A DNA stretch of 64,000 nucleotides from JAPLHP01 sp963720375 (GCA_963720375.1 CAVRFM010000024.1:20207-84206); one strand, 5' to 3'. Numbered from the stretch's first letter, positions 54,480 to 62,923 are shown. Program-made: numbers and translations. Notes: generated from the sequence alone by a model not told the origin.

Positions 54480-54941
54480 ATGACTATTGAGTCACCTCAG
54501 ATGGATACTAAGATGGGTGACAGAGCTGAGACTATCCGTGTCATGTTAGTTGATGACCGTGAAGCCATGCGGGAGGGATTGCGCCTGATGTTAAGCGGCG
54601 ATGAGAGCATAAGGGTGGTTGGCACAGTTCGGAATGGGCAGGAAGCCATTGCCCGAGCCAAGAGAATCTCTCCTGACATTATTCTTATGGATATTGCAGT
54701 GCCAGGAGTAGATGGTATCGAGGCTGTCCGCAGCATCAAGGAAGTTCAACCGCAGGTCAGTGTTATTGTGATCAGTGATAACCGCAAGTATCTGGCTCCG
54801 GCTATTCAGGCAGGTGCTGTGGGTTTTCTGGCCAGGAATATTGGTCGTAGCGAATTAGTAGCAGCTATCCGACTCATATACCTGTGGCGACTTGTGTTGT
54901 TTGATGAAAACGGGGCTCATTTTGCTTTGGTCAGATTATAG
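54480..54941 (+). CDS. Stand-alone receiver-domain protein
   Basis: A 153-residue receiver domain (VMLVDDREAMREGL; Asp in DIILMDIAVPG) similar to the NarL-type regulator just upstream, but ending after a short unrelated tail (YLWRLVLFDENGAHF) with no HTH. The Lys of the usual YLLKD is replaced (GFLARNIG), so phospho-signalling may be altered. GAGGAG precedes ATG 54480. It may be a duplicated, truncated regulator or a phosphate sink; no HTH is readable in other frames nearby. Confidence 0.8.
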   Translation: MTIESPQMDTKMGDRAETIRVMLVDDREAMREGLRLMLSGDESIRVVGTVRNGQEAIARAKRISPDIILMDIAVPGVDGIEAVRSIKEVQPQVSVIVISDNRKYLAPAIQAGAVGFLARNIGRSELVAAIRLIYLWRLVLFDENGAHFALVRL

Positions 54942-55059
54942 ACTGCCGTGTGTGTCATAACTGCCGAAGGAGGTAGTTGCTAAGAATAGCAGGAGCCCTA
55001 AGTAGATACCGTTGGCTTTTGACTCTCTACCTGCACAATGCAGTGGGAAGGAAATCTTG

Positions 55060-55668
55060 ATGAGTCTCTATTGGGTGGCCATCTACATAATTGTAATTAC
55101 GTTAGGTGCTGCCATTATTGTGGGGGCTGTCCTGCGGGTGTCATTAAGGAGCAAAATAAGATACCACGAGTCTGTGTCTCCTCCTGAAGATCAGATCAGG
55201 ATGGTTCGGGAAACTAGGATGAGGACAAGTGGGGTTAGGACAAGGACAAAGTCTCGCCGTGTAGTCTCATTGGGTGCTGGTGACGTGGCTCAGACCAATA
55301 CTGCGCTAGGGTGCAGGCACAACGGCAAGACTGGGCGTGTGGCCTCTTCGGGATCTCAAATAGTCCCGCCCAATGCAATGCCAAAGCATTACTCAAAGGC
55401 GAAGCAAACCATATCTGTTTCTCCGGATCCTGGTCTAGGGACATCATCGCTGACTTCAGTGCAGTCAGAAGAGTTGACTACTGAGGCCACTCCCATGAAA
55501 TCTCAGATGGGTGCTGCCGACGGCGTTGTGCCAAAGGAGACTGAATCAAATGAGGCACGTAGCGTGTTTACGCCTGTGGAAGAAGATGACACTGACCTCG
55601 TCCAGTTGGCTGGGAGCTTAGAAGATGCAGATGTTGGCGGCCTGCTGGATTTCACCGAAAAGATTTAG
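55060..55668 (+). CDS. Membrane-anchored protein of unknown function
   Basis: A 202-residue protein with one N-terminal membrane helix (VAIYIIVITLGAAIIVGAVL, residues about 6-25), then a basic stretch and a long low-complexity Ser/Thr/Glu-rich tail ending in acidic EEDDTDLVQLAG. The positive residues after the helix favour a cytoplasmic tail. GGAAGGA is well placed before ATG 55060, so this start is preferred over TTG 55012. Lies just after the receiver gene and is convergent with STT3. No family recognised. Confidence 0.6.
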   Translation: MSLYWVAIYIIVITLGAAIIVGAVLRVSLRSKIRYHESVSPPEDQIRMVRETRMRTSGVRTRTKSRRVVSLGAGDVAQTNTALGCRHNGKTGRVASSGSQIVPPNAMPKHYSKAKQTISVSPDPGLGTSSLTSVQSEELTTEATPMKSQMGAADGVVPKETESNEARSVFTPVEEDDTDLVQLAGSLEDADVGGLLDFTEKI

Positions 55669-55773
55669 AGGAAGCTGAAAGGGTTAGTAGCGTATATATG
55701 GTCTTCCTTCCGCTCCTCATCCTGGCAGTGGTTCCGCGTCTGAATGAAAATTACTAAGGCGTTCTCGGTATCG

Positions 55774-56679
55774 TCAACTTCCTGTGTATTGGAAGACCCT
55801 TACTTCTGGAACTGGACTTGTCATGGTTGTCACTGTAGATTCAGAATCGTGAACCAGCTTGAAGTGTTTGAGCTCTTCCAGAGGTATTGGACTGGCAAAT
55901 GGGTTAGAGCTGACTATCTGATAATGGTCTGATGGATATTTTGCCGTCATTTCCGTGATGTAAGCCGATGCCTCTTCGTACGTATCAAATTCTTGACTGC
56001 CAGTTATCTCTTTGTAGGGTGTGTTCTGCTGGCTTCTTTCTATTTCCCATGATATCACTATGCATGTCTTAGGAGTCACTGCCTCGCCGCCAAAATTGTA
56101 GAGCCTGACGCACAGCGAGCGGTAGTATTCTGGGAAGTACAGCCTGACCCAGGCGTCTTGTTGTGGTGAGTAGAAGACATCGTAGAAGTCCTCCACATTG
56201 CCGCCGGAAAGGGTGACCGCTGCGTAGAACTTGCCTGTGACGATATCGTAGTCTGCAATGAAGTATCTTGAACCTAGGCTGTCCATCACTGTGCAGGCCG
56301 ATGCTTCATCCTGGGCAACAAAGAGACTGGCGATCTGGGGTGTTGCATTGCCGCCTGGGTTTTGGCTTGGCATCCGGTGAGCAATCCGGGTTATCCAATA
56401 GCCATAGTCCCACCAGGCGGTTACCCCGTAGGCAGTCTCGGGGTACTCGAAGGGGGTCGTATAGCGTTCGTAATAGAACTCAGGATCGCCAAAAGGCTCC
56501 GGGGTGTTATCTCTTAGCCAGACAAGCGACTCATACCAGGCATCGCTGGGCGCACCGGGAGGATCTTGACTGGCCGTAGCCCTTGCCTTACCTATATTGG
56601 GGAAGAAAACCAGAAAGAAGAGTACTATTGTTGTGACCGTGACATATACCCATCTGGCTGGGATACGCACGTCACTCAA
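55774..56679 (-). CDS. STT3/AglB-like oligosaccharyltransferase, C-terminal soluble domain
   Basis: 301 codons beginning at TTG 56679. One membrane helix (WVYVTVTTIVLFFLVFF) is followed by an extracytoplasmic domain containing WWDYGYWITRI, the signature of STT3/PglB/AglB, which binds the +2 Ser/Thr of the N-glycosylation sequon. It overlaps the preceding membrane-domain gene by 8 bp. In homologues these are one polypeptide, and a +1 shift near 56672-56679 would join them as KKIS-LSDVRIPARW. It lacks a ribosome binding site, supporting a broken single gene. Confidence 0.82.
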   Translation of the reverse strand: MSDVRIPARWVYVTVTTIVLFFLVFFPNIGKARATASQDPPGAPSDAWYESLVWLRDNTPEPFGDPEFYYERYTTPFEYPETAYGVTAWWDYGYWITRIAHRMPSQNPGGNATPQIASLFVAQDEASACTVMDSLGSRYFIADYDIVTGKFYAAVTLSGGNVEDFYDVFYSPQQDAWVRLYFPEYYRSLCVRLYNFGGEAVTPKTCIVISWEIERSQQNTPYKEITGSQEFDTYEEASAYITEMTAKYPSDHYQIVSSNPFASPIPLEELKHFKLVHDSESTVTTMTSPVPEVRVFQYTGS

Positions 56680-58111
56680 TCGAGATTTTCTTTGGCTTGG
56701 CCTTTACCTTCTTTCTCTTTGGGGGAGGTAATTTGGTCGCAGATTCACGAGCTCTTCCTTGCAAAGCGGCAAAGCGGAGTACCTGCCATGAGAGGTAACC
56801 GGTGAGTATGGCGACATTAACAGCGAGGTAATAATTGAAACGCCGCTGTGCTAGAGTGGCTGCCAGAATTACCACAGTCCAGACGACAAGCAGTGTCTTA
56901 TCAGCTTCACTCTGCTTAATGATTAAATAAATGAGTATGCCTAATGCGATGATGCTGAGGAAGAAGCTGGTAGTGAAATTCCCCCAGGCCACAATGAGGG
57001 ATACTCCACCACCAGAGCCATAGGGAAAAAGTAAAGGCTCCATCTCCTGGACGGTTGTCCCAGTGTGCCACGAAAAGATTCCTAGCTGGTCCATCATTGA
57101 CTTTAGTAGAGAGGAGTCAGTGGCATAAAGAATTCCGAGGGCAGCCAGTCCAACTCCCAGCAGGGCTAATGGGTAGTAGAATGGACTAAGCTTTCTGCGT
57201 GACATCAATCTGGAGGCTGTAGCCATGGCTAGTGGGACAATTAGAGCAATGACTAGTGAAGCAAGGTATATCTTGTCTCGATTAATGGGCGCAGAGATCA
57301 CCAACGCAGTTAGCAGAGTGATAGCACCAACTAGGCATAGATAGTCAACCGGTTTCTGTCTTAGATGGTCAATGGTGAACTGGATCAGGAAGTAGGCAGT
57401 GATGATGAACACAAAGAGCAAGGAACCCTGCCAGCTGATGAGGTAGATGCCAAGAAAGACGCCGGCAAGAAGACTGTAGATCATGGGTCTGGTGATGGAT
57501 GTCTTGTTCGGGTGTCTGAAATGTGCCAGGGTTAATTGCTCCCGTTTGGAATTCCTGATAGCCAGTAGGAGGAACAGCATGGCAGTAGTGGTGAAGAAAC
57601 TCTCCGCAACGTGGTGGTCGGTGAAACCCAGGATTGAGCGCCATAAGAATTCGCCGGGGATAATGGCTATCAGCCCGGCTGAGATGATACCGGCCCAGCG
57701 GTTAAATAGAGTTTTGCCGATAAAGTAAACCGGTATGACAGTCAGTGCACCCATGATAGCAGGGAAATAGGCGGCGACCACATTTACGGTATGCTCAGTT
57801 GGTGACCCCAGGCCGATGAGCCAGATGATGCCGGCAAGAAGATAGTCAAAGAAAGGGAAATTGTAGCTTGTCCCGCTACCGCCAGGGAAGAGCATGTATG
57901 GGTCGAAGGAATTGAGGTGGGGGAAGTTGTGGACCAGGTTATCAACAATGCGCATGTGCCACCAGGCGTCGACGCCAGTGAACTTTACCTCCTCGCTTCC
58001 AAAGACCAGATGATAAGGAAAAGCGATGCGGAAATACAGGGCGATGCCGAGGAACGAGGCCAGCAGTGCTCCGGTGATGATCTTCTGGCGTAACCTGTTA
58101 TCCTTTATCAC
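56672..58111 (-). CDS. STT3/AglB-like oligosaccharyltransferase, membrane domain
   Basis: A 479-residue polytopic membrane protein with 11 or more hydrophobic segments. Archaeal AglB-type catalytic motifs are present: GVDAWWHMRIVDNL in the first external loop (DxD-like) and GFTDHHVAESFF in the second. It ends in a basic Lys-rich linker (KRKKVKAKPKK) and a TGA. Transfers a lipid-linked glycan to Asn in the sequon, together with the C-terminal part encoded next. Start is GTG 58111 with a weak ribosome binding site. Uncommon in bacteria; the glm and glycosyltransferase genes in this window could supply the glycan. Confidence 0.88.
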   Translation of the reverse strand: MIKDNRLRQKIITGALLASFLGIALYFRIAFPYHLVFGSEEVKFTGVDAWWHMRIVDNLVHNFPHLNSFDPYMLFPGGSGTSYNFPFFDYLLAGIIWLIGLGSPTEHTVNVVAAYFPAIMGALTVIPVYFIGKTLFNRWAGIISAGLIAIIPGEFLWRSILGFTDHHVAESFFTTTAMLFLLLAIRNSKREQLTLAHFRHPNKTSITRPMIYSLLAGVFLGIYLISWQGSLLFVFIITAYFLIQFTIDHLRQKPVDYLCLVGAITLLTALVISAPINRDKIYLASLVIALIVPLAMATASRLMSRRKLSPFYYPLALLGVGLAALGILYATDSSLLKSMMDQLGIFSWHTGTTVQEMEPLLFPYGSGGGVSLIVAWGNFTTSFFLSIIALGILIYLIIKQSEADKTLLVVWTVVILAATLAQRRFNYYLAVNVAILTGYLSWQVLRFAALQGRARESATKLPPPKRKKVKAKPKKISIE

Positions 58112-58327
58112 TTAGTAAACCTGCTGGCTGTTATTCTGTTTTTGTGCTTGTTGCGTTGTTCCCAGATTTCGACGCCGCGTTTGTCTCAGAGATGGTCTTA
58201 TTTACCTATCTTGGAATGCCTTTTGGAATCGCCGATAAATATATCAGAACAGTGGCGAACAAGCAATACGTACACAGCCTCTGGAAGAAAACTGAAAGAA
58301 TTGTTCCTTCCAATTGAGACAGGCTCT

Positions 58328-58357
58328 TTGACGGCAGGCGATTTTGGGAGCTAAAAT
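58328..58357 (+). promoter_or_regulatory. Promoter for tRNA-Gly
   Basis: TTGACG (58328-58333), 18-bp spacer, TAAAAT (58352-58357), ending 12 bp before the tRNA. Confidence 0.65.
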
Positions 58358-58369
58358 GAGGATGATCTT

Positions 58370-58443
58370 GCGGGAGTAACTCAGGTTGGTAGAGTACCTG
58401 CCTTCCAAGCAGGCCGTCGGGGGTTCGAATCCCCTCTCCCGCT
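58370..58443 (+). tRNA. tRNA-Gly (anticodon TCC)
   Basis: 74-nt cloverleaf: acceptor GCGGGAG/CTCCCGC, anticodon stem CCTGC/GCAGG with loop CTTCCAA (anticodon TCC, reading GGA), T arm GGGGG-TTCGAAT-CCCCT. CCA is not encoded. Confidence 0.95.
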
Positions 58444-58663
58444 TTTGTGGTTGCCTCTCTTGCTGAACCCGCTGAGTATTTTGTATTATCCGTTCGCCTT
58501 TCTGTCGAGTTTCATGTTCATGTGATATCCAGACTGGCAAGTGCTAACAGCCTGTCACCCTGTTATCTGGTATAAGGGTTATCACTTTTTGGTAGTGGGG
58601 GATTCGGTCAAGTTAACGCTGAAGGGGAGGGATGGGTGTGAAGTCCGTTGTCTTTTGTGCTTC

Positions 58664-58692
58664 TTGACGTTGTCTGGGTGCGACCATACAAT
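58664..58692 (+). promoter_or_regulatory. Promoter for the SHOCT-domain gene
   Basis: TTGACG (58664-58669), 17-bp spacer, TACAAT (58687-58692). The predicted start near 58699 gives a leader of about 78 nt. The rest of the 58444-58776 gap shows no gene. Confidence 0.65.
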
Positions 58693-58776
58693 GTAGGCGT
58701 TGCATGAAGGCTTCCTGAGAGCTTAATGGCGGTTTTGCCTCGAAGGTATTTAAGGCGATTGGTAAAAGGGAGAGAA

Positions 58777-59235
58777 ATGCAAGAAGTGCTCATGGAAGCA
58801 AAGGGAATCTACTGCGACTTGGAGCTTTTGAAGGACATAGTCAGGATAAAGCGTAGAGGAGTGATGGGCTTCCTGCACTTGGGTAGCAGAACTGAGAAGG
58901 ACATTCTGATTTCCAAAATTTTGGCGATACGATTCAAGGCAGCAGGCATAGTAACGAATGGCTATATTCAGTTCATCTTTGAGGAGAGGCAAGAGACGAG
59001 GGATTCGAAATCAGATGTTGCAGAAGATGAGAATGCAGTCGTTTTCAGGGCTAATCATCAGAAGGCGTTCGAGGCGATAAGAGAGGCTATTGTACAGAGG
59101 ATGACTAACTTCAAGACCGAAACAAAAGCAACCTCGGGGTTAGATGAACTGGAGAGGCTTGCCTCTCTACGGGACAAAGGAGTTATCACCGAGGATGAGT
59201 TTGCACAGAAGAAGCGGCAGCTCCTGGGTCTGTGA
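58777..59235 (+). CDS. DUF4429-like / SHOCT-domain protein
   Basis: A 152-residue cytoplasmic protein. Residues about 1-110 form a PH-like beta domain (MEAKGIYCDLELLKDIVRIK, GFLHLGSRTEKDI, YIQFIFEE), as in DUF4429 proteins. The C-terminal SHOCT motif is LDELERLASLRDKGVITEDE, then FAQKKRQLL. SHOCT tails are thought to mediate oligomerisation. AAGGGAG precedes ATG 58777. It is flanked by tRNA-Gly and tRNA-Met. Biological role unknown. Confidence 0.82.
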   Translation: MQEVLMEAKGIYCDLELLKDIVRIKRRGVMGFLHLGSRTEKDILISKILAIRFKAAGIVTNGYIQFIFEERQETRDSKSDVAEDENAVVFRANHQKAFEAIREAIVQRMTNFKTETKATSGLDELERLASLRDKGVITEDEFAQKKRQLLGL

Positions 59236-59244
59236 AGGAGCCCT

Positions 59245-59273
59245 TTGAAATCATGAGGCTGAACTACTATAAT
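59245..59273 (+). promoter_or_regulatory. Promoter for tRNA-Met
   Basis: TTGAAA (59245-59250), exact 17-bp spacer, TATAAT (59268-59273), starting about 10 bp after the SHOCT gene stop and ending 28 bp before the tRNA. Confidence 0.7.
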
Positions 59274-59301
59274 TGGCTTGCTCAGGAGGAGAGGTTCAAG
59301 G

Positions 59302-59373
59302 GGGCTCGTAGCTCAGTGGCAGAGCGGCCGGCTCATAACCGGTTGGTCGTTGGTTCGAATCCAGCCGAGCCCA
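59302..59373 (+). tRNA. tRNA-Met (anticodon CAT), elongator type
   Basis: 72-nt cloverleaf: acceptor GGGCTCG/CGAGCCC, anticodon loop CTCATAA. The first acceptor pair is G-C and the anticodon stem lacks the GGG/CCC of initiator tRNA, so it is elongator Met, or tRNA-Ile2 if the C34 is lysidinylated. CCA is not encoded. Confidence 0.93.
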
Positions 59374-59421
59374 CACCGGTAGTGGGCTTTCGTATATTTG
59401 TGGCAAACTTGGGGAGGCAGT

Positions 59422-59667
59422 ATGCAGCTACATGAAAGGCTAATGGATCTACTTGGTCACGAGGTTTTGATAATTGCCGAGGCTGATGGTGCAGGTAGAG
59501 GCATCCCCGGCGGAATAATCAAAGAAGTTGGCCCCGATTTTGTGATAATCGGTGCCAAGGGTGACCGTGCTGAATCAAGCTCTGACTGGTGGATAAGGAT
59601 GGCGATGATTGTGGCTGTTGTGCACTCCTCAAGCTGTGCCAGATGTGCCGCAGATGCGGCCGGTTAG
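59422..59667 (+). CDS. Small hypothetical protein, LSm-like N-terminus
   Basis: An 81-residue protein. The N-terminal part, LMDLLGHEVLIIAE then GIPGGIIKEVGPDFVIIGAKG, resembles the small beta-barrel pattern of LSm-like/DUF2642 proteins. The C-terminal tail has three cysteines and two Ala-rich turns. GGGAGG precedes ATG 59422. No firm family, and no link to the neighbouring tRNA or rsmH is evident. Confidence 0.5.
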   Translation: MQLHERLMDLLGHEVLIIAEADGAGRGIPGGIIKEVGPDFVIIGAKGDRAESSSDWWIRMAMIVAVVHSSSCARCAADAAG

Positions 59668-59800
59668 TGATTCCGAGCTATTCTCCTAGAGACCGGTGAT
59701 CCGAGGTTATCTCCCTCTGCGCCAATGTGAGTCTGGTTATCTACTACAGCTGATAAAGTCAACCTCACAAGACCAGATTGGGATTCTCCCCAGCTTTCTG

Positions 59801-60778
59801 TCACAGGCGTTCTGCTGCTCTCAGTTTAGCGCTGCGGCTACGCGGGTTATCTTTCCTTTCCGCCATTGATGGGGTGATCACCTTTCGATTGATAAGCTTC
59901 AGCGTGGGATTATGCCCGCAATTACAGACCGGTACATCCGGAGGGCAGAGACAACCCTTTGACTCTCTTTGCATGAATTGTTTCACCAGACGATCCTCCA
60001 GGGAATGATAACTGATGACGACCAGCCTTCCTCCTGGATGAAGAAGATCGATCGTTTGTTCAAGGGCTTCCTCAATGTTGGTCAGTTCCTGGTTAACAGC
60101 GATACGCAGTGCTTGAAAGGTCCTTGTTGACGGGTGAATCCTGCCGCGGCTCCCTCCTGAAGCTTGCCCTACTATGTTGGCCAACTGCAGCGTTGTATTG
60201 ATGGGGCGGTGGCTGACAATCTTTCTGGCTATGAGACGGCTTTGGGGCTCTTCGCCATACTTTCTGAGAAGAGCAGCAAGGTCGCCCTCCGGGAAGTTGT
60301 TGATGATATTGGCTGCAGTGATTGGCTGCCCTGGATCGAAGCGCATGTCTAAAGGGGCATCGAACCTGAAGCTGAATCCCCGCTCTTCATCCTCCAACTG
60401 GAGCGAGGAGAGCCCCAGGTCAAACAGGATGCCCTCCACCGGATAGAAACTGTGTTCCCGACAGATGTCCCGGAGAGATCTGAAGTTCCCGTTGACGAGG
60501 ATGGCAGCTCCGCCGTAATGTTCGAGCCTTTTCTTTGCTACCTCTATGGCCCTGGGATCTGCGTCTATGCCCAGAAGCGAGCCTCCCGGCAGGCTTTTCT
60601 CCAGGATGGCAGCGGCGTGCCCTGCTGTGCCCAGAGTGCAGTCGATGTAACGGCCACCCGGCCGGATGTTCAGGAGATCGATCACCGTTTGAAGAAGTAC
60701 AGGTACATGGATCACCGCTGGTTGCGGATTTTTCAGTGGTATTCCTCTATGCCCTTTATGCCCTTGCCGTTTTGCCAA
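59801..60778 (-). CDS. rsmH: 16S rRNA m4C1402 N4-methyltransferase
   Basis: A 325-residue RsmH (MraW) that methylates cytidine 1402 of 16S rRNA using SAM. Seen: HVPVLLQTVIDLL, YIDCTLGTAGHAAAIL, GIDADPRAI, FDLGLSSLQLEDEERGFSF, TRTFQALRIAVNQEL and LVVISYHSLEDRLVKQFM. In many bacteria it heads the mra/mur division cluster; here it stands alone, with no mraZ, ftsL or mur genes adjacent. Confidence 0.95.
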   Translation of the reverse strand: MAKRQGHKGHRGIPLKNPQPAVIHVPVLLQTVIDLLNIRPGGRYIDCTLGTAGHAAAILEKSLPGGSLLGIDADPRAIEVAKKRLEHYGGAAILVNGNFRSLRDICREHSFYPVEGILFDLGLSSLQLEDEERGFSFRFDAPLDMRFDPGQPITAANIINNFPEGDLAALLRKYGEEPQSRLIARKIVSHRPINTTLQLANIVGQASGGSRGRIHPSTRTFQALRIAVNQELTNIEEALEQTIDLLHPGGRLVVISYHSLEDRLVKQFMQRESKGCLCPPDVPVCNCGHNPTLKLINRKVITPSMAERKDNPRSRSAKLRAAERL

Positions 60779-60888
60779 GTTTAGCTTTCCTTCTCAGTAA
60801 GTCCTGGGTCACTTATTCCATGTCCCGGTTGCTCTTTATCCCACAAGTTTCCCTCCCCGTCAATGCTTGTGCTCTAACCATAGTCTGT

Positions 60889-60916
60889 GGATTCTGCTAC
60901 GCTCCTCGCAATGACA
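60889..60916 (-). repeat. Fragment of a GCGAGGAGCG-type intergenic repeat
   Basis: On the minus strand the sequence contains TCATTGCGAGGAGCGTAGCA followed by GAATCC. This is the core of a short dispersed repeat I recognise from intergenic regions of several anaerobic bacterial genomes. Only one copy is seen here, so repetitiveness is from memory and not from the window. The remainder of the 60779-61062 gap shows only the endonuclease V promoter. Confidence 0.35.
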
Positions 60917-61026
60917 CAAAACAGGTCGTTCACTAACCGCTGCTATTTCAGGTCTGATCCATCTGTTGAAGATAGCAGACATCCGTTTTCAGTGCCACTG
61001 AGATGGAATTTGGCCAACTCGTCACG

Positions 61027-61056
61027 TTGCTAGAACCATAGTGGAGCAACTATAAT
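61027..61056 (+). promoter_or_regulatory. Promoter of endonuclease V gene
   Basis: TTGCTA (61027-61032), 18-bp spacer, TATAAT (61051-61056). The expected start falls at or next to the ATG at 61063, implying a leaderless message; there is no Shine-Dalgarno. Confidence 0.6.
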
Positions 61057-61062
61057 CAAGCG

Positions 61063-61803
61063 ATGCAGGTACAGCAGAGACACTCGTGGCAGGTGACCCC
61101 AGCCGAAGCCCAGGCGATCCAGCGTCACTTAGCCTCCCTGGTGTCCAGGGAGAATGAGGTTGGTTCGCCCAGATTGGTGGCCGGGGTGGATATCTCCCTG
61201 CCTCGTGTCGGCGGGATGGCCACCGGGGCTGTAGTGGTTCTGGACTACCCCCGGTTGACTGTGGTGGAAACAAAAGTGGTGGAGCAGAGTGTAGAGTTCC
61301 CTTACGTGCCCGGACTGCTGTCGTTTCGCGAAGCTCCCCTGATCCTGGCGGCGTGTGAAAAGTTGATCTCGACTCCAGACCTGATTCTGGTTGATGGCCA
61401 GGGGCTGGCCCATCCAAGGCGGATAGGACTGGCTTCACATATTGGACTTCTCCTGGATGTGCCTACTATCGGTTGTGCTAAGTCCCTCCTTTGCGGCAAA
61501 CATGAAGCGGTAGGTGCGGAGGTGGGCAGCCTGGCGGAGATAGTAGATAAAGGTGAAGTTGTTGGAGCAGCGCTGCGCACCAAAGTGGGGTCAAAGCCAC
61601 TCTACATCTCCATTGGGCATAAGGTGGATTTGCCCTCGGCGATATCATGGGTGATGAAATGCTGTCGAGGCTACAAGCTTCCCGAGCCAGCGCGCTTGGC
61701 TCATATGGCTGCCTCCGGACATCTGCCCGGCGCCAATGGTGAAGCACACAGCAGGGCAGCCGCGTCTTCTAGAGATGATTTTTCAGTACGTATTGGAAAT
61801 TAG
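61063..61803 (+). CDS. nfi: Endonuclease V (deoxyinosine 3'-endonuclease)
   Basis: A 246-residue DNA repair enzyme that nicks one base 3' of deoxyinosine. It has the catalytic GVDIS (Asp about 43), PYVPGLLSFREAPL with the strand-separating wedge, ILVDGQGLAHPRRIGLASHIG with the second Asp, and PTIGCAKSLL. The C-terminal 25 residues are extra and low in complexity. Cytoplasmic. Followed 15 bp later by prfB. Confidence 0.94.
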   Translation: MQVQQRHSWQVTPAEAQAIQRHLASLVSRENEVGSPRLVAGVDISLPRVGGMATGAVVVLDYPRLTVVETKVVEQSVEFPYVPGLLSFREAPLILAACEKLISTPDLILVDGQGLAHPRRIGLASHIGLLLDVPTIGCAKSLLCGKHEAVGAEVGSLAEIVDKGEVVGAALRTKVGSKPLYISIGHKVDLPSAISWVMKCCRGYKLPEPARLAHMAASGHLPGANGEAHSRAAASSRDDFSVRIGN

Positions 61804-61818
61804 GAGGAAGGATTAGAG

Positions 61819-62923
61819 ATGCAAACTGAGAAGGAGAGGCTGGAAGACTTACATGGCCGAATTTCTGCTATGATGGTGCGTCTTTGACGTAGCAGAGAAA
61901 GAGAAGGAGATCGCTGAGCTAGAGAAGAACTCCGGCGCCCCTGATTTCTGGCAGAATCCGGCTCAAGCGAATCAGATCATGCGTCGGCTCAGCGCACTGA
62001 AGGAAGAAACCCAAAACTGGCGTGGGCTGGAAGGCAAAGTCAACGAACTCAAGGAGTTGGTTGACCTCGCTCTTCAAGAAGGGGACATGTCTCTGGAGCA
62101 GGAAGTCCGCTCCGAAATCGATCGGGTATCCTCCGATCTGGAGAGGCGCGATTTTCAACTGCTTCTCAGCGGTGAATATGACAAGCGTGATGCTATTGTA
62201 GCCATCCATGCAGGTGCTGGAGGCACCGAATCTCAGGACTGGGCGGAGATGCTATTGAGAATGTATCTGAGGTGGGCGGAGAAGCGGGGCTATCGGGCTG
62301 AGGTACTTGATACCTCACCTGGAGAGGAAGCAGGGATAAAGAGTGCTATGCTGGAGATCAGGGGGAATCTTGCCTATGGTTATCTCAGGTCGGAGCATGG
62401 TGTGCACCGCCTGGTTCGCCTTTCTCCCTTTGATTCGGATCATGCCCGGCATACCTCATTTGCCTTAGTGGAGGTATTGCCTGAAGTAGAGCAAGCCATG
62501 GAGGTAAAGATAAATCCTGATGATCTAAAAATAGACACCTTCAGGTCAAGCGGCCCAGGTGGGCAGAACGTGCAGAAGACGAGTTCGGCGGTCAGAATAA
62601 CGCATATCCCGACCGGGCTGATAGCTACTTGCCAAAGCCAGCGTTCTCAGCACCAGAATAAGGAGGTAGCCCTCAAGGTGCTGCAGGCTCGACTTCTGGA
62701 GGTGGAGTGGAACAAAAGGGCTGAGGAGAGAACAAGGCTCAAGGGCGAGCATGTTGCGGCTGCCTGGGGGAACCAGATACGCAGCTATGTTCTTCATCCC
62801 TATAAGATGGTAAAGGACCATCGGACCGGCCTTGAAATCAGCAATGCGGCAGCAGTCCTGGAGGGTGACCTGGATGAGTTCATGGAGGTTTACCTGAGGT
62901 CACAGATAGGCAAGGGATCATGA
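61819..62923 (+). CDS. prfB: Peptide chain release factor 2, with programmed +1 frameshift
   Basis: RF2 of about 367 residues, terminating at UGA and UAA. Frame 1 starts at ATG 61819 (GGAGGAAG upstream) and runs 22 codons to an in-frame TGA at 61885-61887 in the context CTT TGA C. Translation must shift +1 to read GAC at 61886 and continue to 62923. This is the classic autoregulatory site: low RF2 lets the ribosome slip and make more RF2. Downstream parts are standard: SPF tripeptide (RLSPFDS) for stop recognition and the peptidyl-hydrolysis loop GPGGQNVQ. Its TGA overlaps the radC ATG. Confidence 0.96.
61874..61888 (+). promoter_or_regulatory. prfB programmed frameshift site
   Basis: The slippery CTT TGA C lies at 61882-61888, preceded by ATGGTG, a weaker internal Shine-Dalgarno-like element than the AGGGGG of E. 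coli. The zero-frame peptide before the stop is 22 residues, close to the usual length. Confidence 0.9.

Noticed and set aside
55012..55059. TTG 55012 as the start of the membrane-anchored protein
   Set aside because: ATG 55060 has a well-placed GGAAGGA and puts the helix at the N-terminus.
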